NCBI GenBank assembly: GCA_026018925.1
Contig: JAKSZU010000004.1
Location: forward strand, 12,850,964 to 12,914,963
Direction of reading: 5' to 3'
From: Tupaia tana
Lineage: Eukaryota > Chordata > Mammalia > Scandentia > Tupaiidae
DNA: 64,000 nt
Made by a program: the position numbers and the translations under genes. This document shows positions 12,101 through 50,194 of this stretch, piece after piece; position 1 is the stretch's first letter; each line of letters opens with the position of its first letter. The notes under the pieces were generated by a model. The model was given only the letters and a program-made list of their open reading frames with translations, was not told the origin of the DNA and did no database searches.

Positions 12101-13430
12101 AGGTGACTCGGTTACTGGGCCTGGCTGGCACAGGGCTGGAGTGCCCAGCTTGTGGGCTGGGCAGCGCAGAGCAGGAGGGGAGTCGATGGCTGGCGCAACT
12201 TCTCTGGAGGAGGCCACGGCGGGGCCCTAGGCCTCAGGGTGGGGTGTGGGACACACGCGCGTACACACAGCCACACACGGAAAACACCCGCGACAGACAC
12301 ACAGCACAAACTCCAGACACGCACACACACACACACCAAAACACACCCAGAGAGCGCGACCACAGCAGACTGCGCAGAGACCACGTTCACACTCACGCAC
12401 GGCCCACACGCGGCGTTGGCGCCGCACAAAGTTGCCAGGGAGGCTGGGAGCGCCCCAGACCCCTCGCGCCATTGGGGCGGGCGCCACTGGGACCCCAGCC
12501 GGACCCAGCGCTCCGCCCCGCGGCCCCGCCAGCGCCCCGCCGTGCTTGCGAAACCGCCGCCGCGCGGCTGGTCGGAGTCGGGGCCGCGGGGCCTCCTCCC
12601 TCTCCCGCCCTGCCCGACCCAGGCAGCCGCGGGGGCGCCGCCAACAACAACTTGTTCCGGCCCGGCCCGGGCCGGGCCGGCCCGGCGCACCACACTCGCG
12701 CGCACACACACGCCGCCCCCTCGGGCGCCCCGGCCGGCACACACGCAGGCGCGCGCCACACTCGCAACATTCCTGGACACGCGGCCGGCGTGCACACTCG
12801 CTCGCATCCGCTCCCGCACGCACATTCCCGGCGCACTCGGCGCTCACTCGGACCCTCGCAGCCCCGGCGGCGCACACGACGCGGGACACACGTTGCGGAC
12901 CGTTCCCACGGCCTCGCACGCGCACGCGGGGCTCACAAGCACGCACGCCACACACGCGGCCCCTGATGCACACGGGCGGGCTCCACGGAGCACTCCGGGC
13001 CGCTCTCAGACACACAGCGCCCCGCCAGGGCACGCGCCGCGCCGCGGGAGCACAACTCCGGCTGCACGCCCGAACTCGGATGCACACGACCCACTTGGCC
13101 ACAGACACCACGCACTGGCAGGCACAGGACGCTCAGCGCACGCCGAAAGCCTCGACACACGACACACAGCCCCACACACGGGCGGACACAACACACGGCA
13201 CCTCCTGCACACGGACCTCGGCACGCGGCGCTCGCCATCGCAGTCTGCGCACACGGTCGTATACGCGGACACTCCGACCGGCCCGCGCTCACACTTTCGG
13301 CCGGGCTACGCCGCCGGGGCTGGCGGGGCTGGCGGGCAGGCTGGTCCCCGCGCTTACCTGCCGGAGTCTCGGTCTCGGGCGCGCAGAGCTGGAAGGTGAG
13401 TGCCAGCAGGAGCGCCGGGGCGCGGGCCAT
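57..13430 (-). CDS. PTPRU: PTPRU, 5' end of gene (coding exons 1-2 with intron 1)
   Basis: Receptor-type protein tyrosine phosphatase U, a type I plasma-membrane phosphatase of the R2B (MAM domain) subfamily active in cell adhesion and beta-catenin signalling. Two coding exons are in the window: exon 1 (signal peptide, 13358-13430) and exon 2 (start of the MAM domain, 57-188), separated by a 13.2-kb intron. Both splice phases agree (phase 1), and the joined 68 residues follow the human N-terminus closely. The rest of the gene (remaining MAM, Ig, FN3, transmembrane and phosphatase exons) lies beyond the left edge. The gene is divergent from MECR, with about 5.8 kb between the two start codons. 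Confidence 0.95.
497..650 (-). mobile_element. MIR fragment
   Basis: Contains CCCATTTTACAG, AAACTGAGGC and GTCACACAGCTAG in the order of a reverse-complement MIR core. An ancient mammalian SINE in PTPRU intron 1. Confidence 0.75.
731..873 (+). mobile_element. SINE type S
   Basis: tRNA-like head (ACAGGTAGCATGGTCATTAAGG), B box GTTCAAGTCCC, then the CTTGCTTTCTCACTTTCCC body and an A-rich tail. Diverged copy. Confidence 0.75.
882..1130 (+). mobile_element. SINE type L
   Basis: Starts GGGGCCAGCACGTGG; its long body includes GAGGAGGGTGGGGGAGATGG and ends TGCCCTATGGTAAAAAAC plus an A-rich tail. It follows the type S copy at 731 in the same orientation. Confidence 0.75.
1290..2100. repeat. GTGTGGACAG minisatellite in PTPRU intron 1
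   Basis: About 29 imperfect units of roughly 18-35 bp, each beginning GTGTGGACAG and continuing as variants of YGGGCAGGGCGGGGC. A higher-order pattern is visible: a unit ending GGTGGTCRCAGAGC recurs near 1340, 1618 and 1799. Strand asymmetry is strong (G-rich plus strand). Long open frames on both strands here (up to about 316 codons) are products of the repeat, not genes. Confidence 0.9.
2110..10760. other. PTPRU intron 1, unique GC-rich sequence
   Basis: No exon, RNA gene or intact SINE recognised. Short features: MIR-like tracts near 2320-2370, 7670-7745 and possibly 10230-10330; a (GTGAGC)n tract at 4604-4638; CA-rich tracts at 3570-3600 and 9240-9400; a TC-rich tract at 7445-7503. Open frames up to about 260 codons occur on both strands but show no recognisable protein or exon pattern. 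Confidence 0.6.
7445..7503. repeat. TC-rich simple repeat
   Basis: Imperfect CTCTCGCTC/TCTC tract in PTPRU intron 1. It may be the pyrimidine-rich body of a decayed SINE, but no clear tRNA head precedes it. Confidence 0.6.
10764..11020 (+). mobile_element. SINE type L, young 5'-truncated copy
   Basis: Bounded by exact 13-bp target-site duplications AAGAAAGGCCGCC (10751-10763 and 11021-11033). It begins inside the head at GTAATC, carries the variant B box GGTTCGCGTCTC and ends in a run of about 20 A. Almost identical in its body to the copy at 56837-57106. Confidence 0.93.
11135..11410. repeat. Minisatellite with GGCCACAGCCTGCCCC core
   Basis: About seven imperfect copies of a roughly 38-43-bp C-rich unit built around GGCCACAGCCTGCCCC and CAGCCCCTCGGCACCC. 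It starts shortly after a young SINE in PTPRU intron 1. The C-rich plus strand gives proline-rich accidental frames. Confidence 0.85.
11640..11760 (-). mobile_element. MIR-like fragment
   Basis: GGGGCTTGCCCAAGGTCCC followed by GGGGCAGAGCAGAACTGAACCTGG is the order of a reverse-complement MIR. Diverged. Confidence 0.45.
13358..13430 (-). CDS. PTPRU: PTPRU coding exon 1 (signal peptide)
   Basis: Encodes 24 residues plus one base, starting [16 protein letters not shown]: an N-terminal Arg, then a hydrophobic core, a typical signal peptide. It continues APETETPA, as in human PTPRU. The start has a strong context (A at -3, G at +4 on the minus strand). The exon ends CAG followed by the donor GTAAGC (13352-13357 on the plus strand). 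Phase-1 junction; the split codon becomes Ala with exon 2. Confidence 0.95.
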
Positions 13431-13590
13431 GGTTGGTGCGCCGCGGCCTGCCCGGGGCCGACGATGGGGGCGCCGCAGCCGGAGCCCGAGCCGAGCCCAG
13501 CCCGAGGCGAGCCGGAGCCGGAGCAGAGCGGCGCGGCGCGGAGCGGGACTGGCGCCGAGTCCAGAGCGGGAGCCGGAGCGAGCGGGGCGC

Positions 13591-13598
13591 TGACGTCA
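13591..13598. promoter_or_regulatory. Consensus CRE palindrome TGACGTCA
   Basis: A perfect 8-bp cAMP-response element (CREB/ATF site) about 160 bp upstream of the PTPRU start codon inside the CpG island, a position where full CREs are often active. Occupancy is inferred, not shown. Confidence 0.6.
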
Positions 13599-13626
13599 GG
13601 CCCGGCAGCGCGGTCCGCGGTCTCGC

Positions 13627-13641
13627 GGCGCCCCCTGCTGG
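13627..13641 (-). promoter_or_regulatory. CTCF core motif upstream of PTPRU
   Basis: On the minus strand this reads CCAGCAGGGGGCGCC, matching CCASYAGRKGGCRSY at every position. It lies about 200 bp upstream of the PTPRU start codon. A strong candidate CTCF site at the boundary between PTPRU and the region leading to MECR. Confidence 0.6.
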
Positions 13642-13839
13642 CAGCGCGCGCCCGACCGTCCCGCCGCTCTCGGGCCCGGCACGCCCCTCCCCCACCCCGG
13701 GTCCCAGCCCGCTGTCGAGGAGGGCAGCCGCGGGGCCAGGGCGCCCCTGGGCTCTCACGCTGCCGGCACGGAGGTCCGCAGGCGACCACGCCCTCACTCG
13801 GGCACAACGCCTTCGAGGACAGCGACACCCGGCTTTTGG

Positions 13840-16310
13840 AGTCTTCTACCCTCAATTCCCTCTACCTGGGCCAGCTGGCACCTTCACATGTACTCCAAGG
13901 ACTGGGCCCTCATCTCCTACCAAGAGTGGTCGCTGGGCCTTTGGAAGCGGCTGACTTTTAGAAACTTCTGGTGACGCGAATTCCCCCCAGCAGGCACACA
14001 GGTTAGGTATAGCTGGGCCTACCCAGGGCAGGCCTGCAGCCCTGTCCACAGCTGCCCGCCTGCTGCTGGGTAGAGCAGGTGCCTCCTGGGCGCTGGACCC
14101 ACGCAGCCAGTCCCCCCACCACACTGCCTGCATCCCAGCCGTGTGTGCCCCATAGCCCACACACAACGGAGCCGACTGAGGCAGCCTCTGTCAGGCAGTG
14201 CACCAGGATGCCTGCTCGGAGGCTGGACTTGGGGTTCAGTGGCTCCAATTAAAGAGGGATTGAGGCTGCTCCCCTCTGGAAATTCACTCCTCCAACAAGC
14301 TCTTCCTGGGTACTGAGTCCCTGTGGATGGTTACCGTGGGTCGGGGTGGGTGAGGCCAGAGCATAAAGCAAACGCCCTGGGGAAATCCCTTGTCAACCCC
14401 CACACCAGAGAATGGGGGGGCAGCCAGGGGTGGGGGCCCTTGCAGTTTTAAATCAAGCACCTCCCACAGCCCAAAGCGTGAGCTGCCCCAGGGAGGACCC
14501 GCCTTATATCCCACCGCTGGGGCGGGAGTGAGGCCGCCCCGTAAGTCCCGAGCGGGAGGACCAGGCATGGACAGCTGGCCCTGCGTCCTGGCCCTTGCAC
14601 TGTAGTGGCGGGACCGACGCAAACACGTCAACAAGCGCATGAGCACAGGCTAAGACCGGCGCGACACAGGAAAGGGACCGAGTGACACACCACATGGGGG
14701 AGGCATGTCTGCTTCCGCTATGGTGGCCCCAAGAGCTGGTCCAGGAGGTGACCCAAGGATGCTGAGCCGAGCTCCGGAGAATGAGGAGGACACTGCAGCC
14801 GAGGGGACAGCCTGAGCAAGCAGGGGCTGGCCAGCGGCAGGCTGGTGGGAGTGCAGTGGGTGGGCGGCAGAGGGTGGCCGGTGCAGCTGGAGAGCTCGGC
14901 AGGCCCACAGGCCATGCCAGAGACAACCAGCAAGGGCTGGGCTTAGGGGTGAGCCCCCAAGGCACCCAGAGGAGAGCAATGCTGATCTCTGGTGTTTCCA
15001 ACAGTTCCCCAGCAGGCCAGCGGAAGACGGACCACAGAGGCAGAGGGAGTCCTGGCCCGCCGGCCCAAGCCGTGTGCAGACATTGGACAGAGCTGGAAGC
15101 TCAGTGTACCTGGGCCCACCCGGTGCTGGCCTGGCTCTCAGCTACACCCCACTGGGGCCGCCCTGGGGTTGGGGGAGCAAGGCAAGGGTTCCTGAGCTGG
15201 GTCTCCCGGTGAGTGCTGGTGACCTCCAGCAGGAGCGACCTCCAGACAGGGCTGGGGAAGGGGCCAAAGAGAAGCAGGACAGGCGAGAACCAAGACAGAG
15301 GCCTAAGCAGGAAGCCACGGGACGGAAGCGGCCAGGAACCTGCCGGGGAGCAGAGACGGAGAGGTGCCGCGGCCTCAGACGGGAGACAGCCCAACCATGG
15401 TGGCCACGACAGACACGGCTCCCCAGGCGGGGGACCAGAAGCGACTCGTGGTCTAAACTAGTGGCAGGTGTGGTGGCACCAGCAGATCATCCCTCCGGGA
15501 GAATGAGGCAGGACCCGGCAGCAAGCCCGCCTGGAGAATGAAAGGGAGATTGGGGGGGAAGGCGACCAGAGGAAAGGGGCCAGGACGGGCCTTCGGAGAG
15601 TTGAGGGCTCAGGGCGGGTGGGAGCAGGCCCAGAGCGGAAGGCAAGGCGGAAGGCGCTTGGCCACAGTCACCTAGCTCGCAAACAGTGGGCCAGAAACCG
15701 GCGCCCAGGTCTGACGGGTCCCACGTGCCCTGCTCCTTGTGCAGGCGACAGCAGAGACCGGGGTGGAGGGAAAGAGCACAGGCCGGGCCGTGGGGGGCAT
15801 TTCTAAGACCTGGACTCTGGGACCTTGAGCGATGAAGGAAGACAGAAAGTCCTGGCCTGCAGTGACCGACCCGACTTTGGGAAAAGGAGACAGCACCACC
15901 CACAGTGCAGGCCAGGAGGAAATTCAATTACCTGCAGCTCATGGAATATTTATGCCACCTGCCCTGTGCCAGGCCCTGCTCTGAGTGTCGGCGTCATGGA
16001 GACCAACCCCGCGTGTCCCCATTTGTGTCTAGTGGGGAGAGTGGGTACAGAAGCAACCAGGAGACTGTGCTCGAAGCCACAATGGCCCAGGGGACATGAA
16101 GGGAGCAGCCTCACGTCGGCCCTGCCACCCACTGCTTAGGGCTGGGGTAGCCTGAAGAAATGGTAGGGCCTGGAGTTTCGGGGGGGAGGAGGAGCATTTC
16201 AGGTAGGAGCAGTGACCAGGAGAGAAGGCCCAGGGCGGGGAGCCCTGAGAAAGGTGGGATCAGGGACCAACAGGCTGCGCTCAGGCCAACCGTGGGAAAT
16301 AAAGCTAGGG
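13840..16310. other. Intergenic region between PTPRU and MECR promoters, PTPRU side
   Basis: No gene recognised. A MIR-like stretch (GCCCTGTGCCAGGCCCTG) lies near 15930-16030. The remainder is unique GC-rich sequence with short unsupported frames. Confidence 0.5.
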
Positions 16311-16315
16311 AGCCT

Positions 16316-16460
16316 GCAAATGGCAGGGTGGCTACGTGCTGGACTCCCACACAGTCACCTGCGGATCGACTCCCGGACTTGGTGGCTTGCTTTCTCACTT
16401 TCCCTCCCTCTCTATCTCTCTCTGGTCAAATTGTTAATAATAATAAATAAAATTAAAACT
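16316..16460 (+). mobile_element. SINE type S
   Basis: Head from TGGCAGGGTGGCTACGTGCTGG, variant B box GGATCGACTCCC, body CTTGCTTTCTCACTTTCCC, then GGTCAAATTG and an ATAA-rich tail. Confidence 0.8.
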
Positions 16461-16804
16461 AAATCATCTATTTTTTTAAAAAGGAAAGGAAGCTGGAAAG
16501 AGACGTGACAGGCAAGGGCAAAGGGCCCTGCATGCAGAGCCAGGACAGTGGGCTTAAACCACTGTCGATGGTTCTCAAACTGCCCCTGGGGGACCAGCTG
16601 GCCCGAACTACAAGTGAGGGCTGCAGGGAAGCACGGGGCAGCCCAAGAAGAAAGACCAAGACCTGCTGGCTGGGCTGCCAGGGACTCGGAGGAGCCGCTC
16701 GGTCTGGTAGAGAACATGTCAGAGGCCTGATTTCACTTAGGGAGTCTTCCATGGAGGGTTATTTTGTACCTCCTTGTGCCAGCAGGCCTGTGAGTCACCA
16801 TGAA

Positions 16805-16881
16805 AATGGACGAACTGGAGTCCCGCATAGGTGACTGTGGTTTGAGTCTCGGACCTGGACGCTTGAAACTCAAGCAAGGCT

Positions 16882-16925
<44 letters not shown>

Positions 16926-17055
16926 CCCAAAATCCCAAGAGGAGACTGCAGGAGAAGGGATTGTGGTGTGGCCATGTGATCTCTCACCCTTTCTCTCTCT
17001 GTCTCTCTCATGAGCACAAGTGTCTTACAGCAAAAATCTCTCTAAAAGAAAATGA
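16805..17055 (+). mobile_element. SINE type L with internal (GT)n expansion
   Basis: Truncated head, B box-like GGTTTGAGTCTCGG, then a GT run at 16885-16922 replacing the GCGTGTGCGTGCGTG segment of the body, then CCCAAAATCCCAAGAGGAGA. The GT tract evidently grew from the SINE's own GTGTGCGTG motif. Confidence 0.8.
16885..16922. repeat. (GT)19 microsatellite
   Basis: Uninterrupted dinucleotide run inside the SINE at 16805-17055. Confidence 0.95.
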
Positions 17056-17169
17056 TGAATAAGACTGGTATTTGTGTGTGTGTGTGCATGCACACACATA
17101 ACTGTGGGACCAAGTGACTCCCCCAGCAATGGGACATCAGCTTTCTCTAATAATAAAAGCAAGCCCAAG

Positions 17170-17425
17170 GCTACCCCATGGCCCTGCGGTGGAGTCAGAT
17201 TCCACATGGCCGACGGCATGGTTTGAATCTCAGACCTGATGGCTTCAAAAACATCGGTCACATGTGATCCCCGAATCCAGCAGGTGGAGAAATAAGAAGA
17301 GAACCGTAAGATGGTCATGCCCCATTGAGGGGTGTTCTCTCGCGTCCTCTCTCTCTCTTTTTCCCTCTGTCTCTCTCCAGAGAGCACAAAAACAGTCTGG
17401 CAATTTTTTTAAAATAAAATTTAAA
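17170..17425 (+). mobile_element. SINE type L, diverged
   Basis: GCGGTGGAGTCAGATTCCCACATGG-like head, GGTTTGAATCTCAGACCTG B-box region, CCCCATTGAGGGGTG remnant of the body palindrome, CTCTCCAGAGAGCACA end and an A-rich tail. Confidence 0.65.
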
Positions 17426-17428
17426 ATA

Positions 17429-17615
17429 GGGGCCAGCAGGTGGCGTGGTAGTTAAGGGCCCTGGATTCCCAGATGGCTGACCATGGTTCAAGTCCCAGAC
17501 CTGGATACTTTCTTTCTCACCTTCCCTTTTTCTCTCTCTCTCTGTCTCTGTCTGGTCACATTAAAATAATAATAGTAACAATAACAAATGGAAATAAATA
17601 AATGAATAAATCTTT
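17429..17615 (+). mobile_element. SINE type S, near full length
   Basis: GGGGCCAGCAGGTGGCGTGG head, B box GGTTCAAGTCCC, pyrimidine body, GGTCACATTAAAATAATAAT tail. The head contains CCAGCAGGTGGCGTG, a near match to the CTCF core. Confidence 0.9.
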
Positions 17616-17618
17616 TAG

Positions 17619-17828
17619 AGACCAGCAGATGGAGTAATGGCTAAGTCGCTGGACTCCCATGTAGGTTCAAGTCCTGGACCTGGTGGCTTAAACACGTCAG
17701 GTACGTGTGCGGGCGTGCCCAAGATCCCGAGAGGAGAATGGAGGAGAAGGGATTGCAGCATGGCCATCCCCCCTGGGGGTGATTTCTTGCTTTCTTGCGC
17801 CCTATAGCAAAAACCTCTCCAAAAAAAT
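17619..17828 (+). mobile_element. SINE type L
   Basis: AGACCAGCAGATGGAGTAATGG head, immediately downstream of the type S copy. A short deletion between anticodon-like region and B box joins CCCATGTAG to GTTCAAGTCC. The body has CATCCCCCCTGGGGGTGAT; the pyrimidine region near the end is deleted. Confidence 0.88.
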
Positions 17829-17854
17829 AATTTTTTTAAATTAAAAATAGAAAA

Positions 17855-18050
17855 CACAGCTGTAGTGCAGCAGTTAAAGTGCCGTGCGGAGGGACAGATC
17901 CTACATGGCTGAACACACTGGGCATTTGGACGTGCCTACCCCAGCCCTGATGGGAGGAAGACAGGAGGAAAAGGGACTGCGGTGACCACGCCCATTGCGA
18001 ATTGCTCTCCCTCTCCCTCAGGTGAGCTCCCTGCCTTCTGGCAACTAAAA
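17855..18050 (+). mobile_element. SINE type L, old degenerate copy
   Basis: Recognisable only by order: TGTAGTGCAGCAGTTAAAGTG head, TACATGGCTGAAC, GGAGGAAAAGGGACTGCGGTG and GTGAGCTCCCTGCC. B box lost. Confidence 0.45.
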
Positions 18051-18059
18051 AGAAGCAGC

Positions 18060-18300
18060 AGCATGGACATTGACTGAGCATATACTACAGGCCAGACTGT
18101 AGTCTGTGTCGTGCATGTGACATTCCTCACGTAGTCATCACGACAGCCTCCTAATATTTATGAAGTGTGCTGCCCTCAGATGGCCCAGGTGAGACGTGCC
18201 TCAATGATCTTCACTGCGACCTGGAACTCAGGGGAAGGGGTACAGAGACAGAGGGTCAGGGACTTGTGGAAATCAGATGGCTCAGCGGCAGGCCCAGGAC
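18060..18300 (-). mobile_element. MIR-like element
   Basis: TTGACTGAGCATATACTACAGGCC, AGTCATCACGACAGCC and a later ACTGCGACCTGGAACTC follow a reverse-complement MIR/L2-like order. Diverged. Confidence 0.5.
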
Positions 18301-19250
18301 TCCAAGCCCCCCCACCCCCCACCCCGGCTCACAGCCCTTTGCCCTTGGCAGGGGAGGCTCTGGGCTGCCAGACTTCGGTTAGTGATACCCAGGGAAAGGA
18401 GCCCGTCATGGCCGGCAGAGGCCTGGCTCAGGGTCTCCCCAACCCAGTTCCCTGGGCACTTGCATTAGGGTTTCGTGGGAGCTTGTCAGGATGCCCAGTG
18501 GGTCTGAGAGGGGACCTTATGTGGCTTTGGTACGCGCAGACAGCTCCGAATCACAGGGCCGGTTCCCGCGGCCCCTCCTCGGACAGCCCCCGCCCATGGG
18601 GCACCGGCCTCCCTCGGACGCGGACGCGCAGTGCTTTCTGCAGGGCTAGCGCCCCCAGAAACAAGATCTGGCATCTTCACGGTGCTCTGACTTTGTACAA
18701 AGCGCTTCCAGTGTCCCACTTAATCCCTCTCTAGTGCGAGATTTTGAACGGCGGGCCTCCTCTCTTCCGTCGCCCCCAGTGCATCTGAACGTGGCGCGGC
18801 GGCTGCACTCCAGTGCGCGGCGGCGTCCCCTCTGGAGGAGGCGCAGCAGCCGGGCGGGGGACTCGTCTCCCCTCCCTGCGCAGGCGTGGGTCCTACGAGC
18901 TAAACCGGAGCAGGGCGCCAAGGGTCTGTGGCAAGGCTGAGCACTCAGTGTGGAGAGGGGAAACCGAGGCGGGTGGGTAAATGAAATGCAGAGTACAGAC
19001 ACAATTTTGGCAATTCCCCGACCCTCGGTGTTGACAGAGAAGGAAACTGCAGCCCCCTCAGGTGACTCGGCTGCCCACCTGGACCCGGCCACTGCCTTGC
19101 GAGCCACCCAGCAGGAGAAGACTCTTTAAACAGATTGAGGGGCGGGGCCTGGCGGCGGGGGGCGGGGCCTGGCGGCTGGGCGGGGCGCAGGCACGCGGTC
19201 GCGGCGCGATGACGTAGCGGCGCGCGTCGTGTTGTGTGGGCCGGGACTGC

Positions 19251-47560
<28,310 letters not shown>

Positions 47561-47712
47561 CCGTCCAGGAGGCGGATCAGCAGGACTGGTCGCAGGCCCC
47601 TCAGCCAGCGGCCTTCCCAAGACTGCGGGGCTCCTTAGGCCTCTCCCGGCCAACTTTGGCTTTCCCCAGGCAGCCAAGGGTGTCTAATAAAGCCTGAACT
47701 TCTAGAAGATGT
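47561..47712 (+). terminator. MECR: MECR 3' UTR and polyadenylation signal
   Basis: Short 3' UTR with the canonical signal AATAAA at 47686-47691, preceded by TGTCT. Cleavage is expected about 15-20 bp later, near 47705-47712. A type L SINE begins almost at once downstream. Confidence 0.85.
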
Positions 47713-47729
47713 CTTAAAACTAGAAGTTA

Positions 47730-47940
47730 CCTGGCCAGCACCTGGATCCCACAAGGCTGACCACATGGTTGGAGTCCTGGACCCAGCAGCTTGAAAAACC
47801 ACAGTACATGTGTGTGTGAGCCCAAAATCCCGAGAAGGGATTGCGGTGTGGCCATCCTCCTGGGGGTATTTCTCACTTCCCCAGTCTTCTGTCTCTCTCC
47901 AGCAAGTATGCACGCCCTATAGTGGAAGCTAAAGGAAAAC
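47730..47940 (+). mobile_element. SINE type L just past the MECR poly(A) site
   Basis: CTGGCCAGCACCTGGATCCC head, GGTTGGAGTCCTGGACC B box, GATTGCGGTGTGGCCATCC body, CACGCCCTATAGTGGAAGC end. It starts within about 20-40 bp of the expected MECR cleavage site. Confidence 0.8.
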
Positions 47941-47944
47941 AGAA

Positions 47945-50190
47945 AAGGTCCCTCTCTCTGGCGCGGTCACACCTGCCTCCTGTCTCCCAGCACTGAGAGG
48001 CTCCCTCCCTGCTGTTCATTTGTCCCCTGCATCATTTCCTGACCACCCTGAAGGCAGATACAGGGCCAGTGAGCCTGGCGGCCGGCTGCCCTCAGACGCA
48101 CAAGCCAGGAGTGTGGAAGGGGAGGCAGACCCGACTTCGAGGCATGGAAGGCAGGCAGTCCCGACTCCACTCTACTCACTCACTTCCCCGCTGGCCGCTG
48201 CTCAGCCTGGGGCAGGACGCCCAGCTGCAGCTGCTCAGAAGGGTGGCAGGCTAGGCTGCCAGAGCGGAAGGGCGGGGCCTGAGCACACGGGCTTGGGGAA
48301 CTGCTGCCTTCAGGGAGCCCCTACCCCAACTCACACAGACGCCCTTGCCTCTGGGGTGCTCGACCACATCTGGGGGCGTGGGTTGTCAGGGCAAGAAGAG
48401 GGTCGCTGCGCATCTGGTGTACGCAGGCACGGCGAGCACGCCCGATGCCCACTGCGCTGTCGCGTTGCGAAGCCTCATTCCTTGCCCTCGACAGCCCCAG
48501 GGCGACGCACACCGCAGCCGGCAGGGAAGGGGGCGCGCACCTGCCTGCAGGGAGTTGGGGAGTGGGCCGTGGAAGATGCGCTGGCTGTATGCCGGCACGG
48601 CCTGGCCGGACCCTCTGCCCAGCAGGAACCTCCCCTCGGTGTCCTTGTGAGGCTGAGGCCCACCCAGAGGGCTTCCAGAGGAGTGGTCCACCACAGCCCT
48701 GGCCCTTGGGGAACTGAGAGGAGCACAGCTAAAGCGGGGGCCCTGGGGAGGGGCAGGCCCATCGCGGGGGCGGGCTTTAGCCCTGCAGCTCCGGGAGGCC
48801 TGGCCCAGCGTGGTCACCCTGCCTTGGTGAGCATCTCCGGGGAGCTCTCTGGAGCCGATGCCCGAGGCCCAGGAAGGTCTGCAGGTACCCTCGGGGAACC
48901 TTCCCCAGGTTGCTCCTGGGCTCAGGCTGTCCCAACTCCCCAGCCCCCATCCTGTCTATCAGGTTGGTTAGGCGGGGACTGAGAAAGGCTGCCCGGAGGC
49001 TACCGCAGTGGAGTCAGGATTACGCCCAAGGCCAGCTCTGGCACCTCAGCAACGTACTGCTAGGGACAAGCCAGGTCCTACGGGCGCACCTGCAGTCCGA
49101 ATCCCAGGCCCGATCAGCATGAAGTAGGCCAGGCATGCATGTGAGCACGCAAGATCTGGCGACTGGAGGGAGATCCCAGCAGGCTCTGTGGTGGGAGCTG
49201 TTCTTCAAGGGGACCTACAGGGTTGGTCAGGAGTGATGGACGGGCCTGTGGGCACTCCCACCTTCCCCGGCGAGGACACAGCCAGCCCCGATTCTGTCCT
49301 TGACCATGGTGAGGATGGGATGGCAACAGGCTCAGAGGAGCAGGTCCCTGGCCCCACCAGGCCCAACTGCCGCTGCAGGGCCTGTTCCTCAAGAGGAATG
49401 CGGGCTATCTCATTGAAGGGCCTAGTACTGGGGGCTTCGCTGAAACTAACCCTCAATGACACAGATTCAGTGGGTTAACTGGCACTGACATCAGTCGGCA
49501 GACCCGACATTGAGGCTGGGCACACAGTTCATAGGTGCCGGCCGAGGAGGAGGAGTCGGGTCACAGGTGGAAGGGAACCAGCCAGACCGGAACTGTGCTT
49601 TGGAAAAGTCCCTCTGTAGCAGGTGGGGCGGCCTGGAGGAGGGAGCACGAAAGAGGTAAACTCAGAGATCCCCAGGCTTCTGAGATCTATAAAACTGCTT
49701 CCCGGCCAAGTCGGGCCAGACGGGAGTGCGGCAGAGGAAGGAAGCACCAGGCAGGGTCAGAGACCCTCTTCTACACCGCACTTCCCCAGGAGTGCTCGCC
49801 TTGGCTCCAGATTGCAAGATGAACAGGCATCACCTCCTTCCCTCCCCAAGCAAAGCCTGAGCACACCTGAAGCAGACTCGGGACACCCCTGCCGGGACCA
49901 CCCACCTGCCACCACCTCCAGCCACTGCCCCGGTATTGATGAGCACTTAGCCTGAGAGTGTCCTGGGAGATCAGATCATTAGGCCCCCGTCCTCGTCCTT
50001 GGGAGGACTGAGGGCCGGAAAGCTCCTCCCTAACCTGTGTGCCAGCACTGCTGCCCTCGTGCCTGGAGCTCTCGGCCCTGCACCCAGACGCCGGGCTGGA
50101 CCCCGGCCCCACACACCTGCAACCCAAGGCAGGAGCGCTCCTGAGAAGGGCGGGGCTGGCCGACAGGTAAGTGGGACAGACACACTGACA
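47945..50190. other. Intergenic region MECR-SRSF4, unique segment
   Basis: GC-rich, no recognised gene. A 320-codon plus-strand frame (48020-48982) overlaps several equally open frames on both strands and is attributed to base composition. Degenerate SINE traces near 49075-49170 (GCCAGGCATGCATGTGAGC). Confidence 0.5.
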
Positions 50191-50194
50191 CCTG

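Larger units (their letters stand above)
12390..13830 (-). promoter_or_regulatory. PTPRU: PTPRU CpG-island promoter region
   Basis: Extremely GC- and CpG-rich DNA covers PTPRU exon 1, the start of intron 1 and the upstream flank. It includes the GCCC/GGCC-rich tract around 12658-12690. No TATA box stands out near the expected start; a CpG-island promoter with dispersed initiation, probably within 13450-13650, is the likely arrangement. The intronic part (about 12250-13260) is also CA-rich on the plus strand (CACACGC-type runs). CpG richness leaves long accidental reading frames here on both strands. Confidence 0.75.

Noticed and set aside
12246-13961. A 571-codon open frame on the plus strand across the PTPRU CpG island
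   Set aside because: CpG-rich DNA has few stop codons; all three plus frames and the minus frames are long here. The frame is antisense to PTPRU exon 1, has Arg/His/Thr-rich low-complexity content and no recognisable domain.
17431-17510. tRNA-like sequence with A and B boxes as a possible tRNA gene
   Set aside because: It is the head of a type S SINE, has no proper acceptor or anticodon stem, and recurs throughout the window.
48020-48982. 320-codon open frame between MECR and SRSF4
   Set aside because: Several frames on both strands are open here; no domain, splice pattern or promoter features support a gene.
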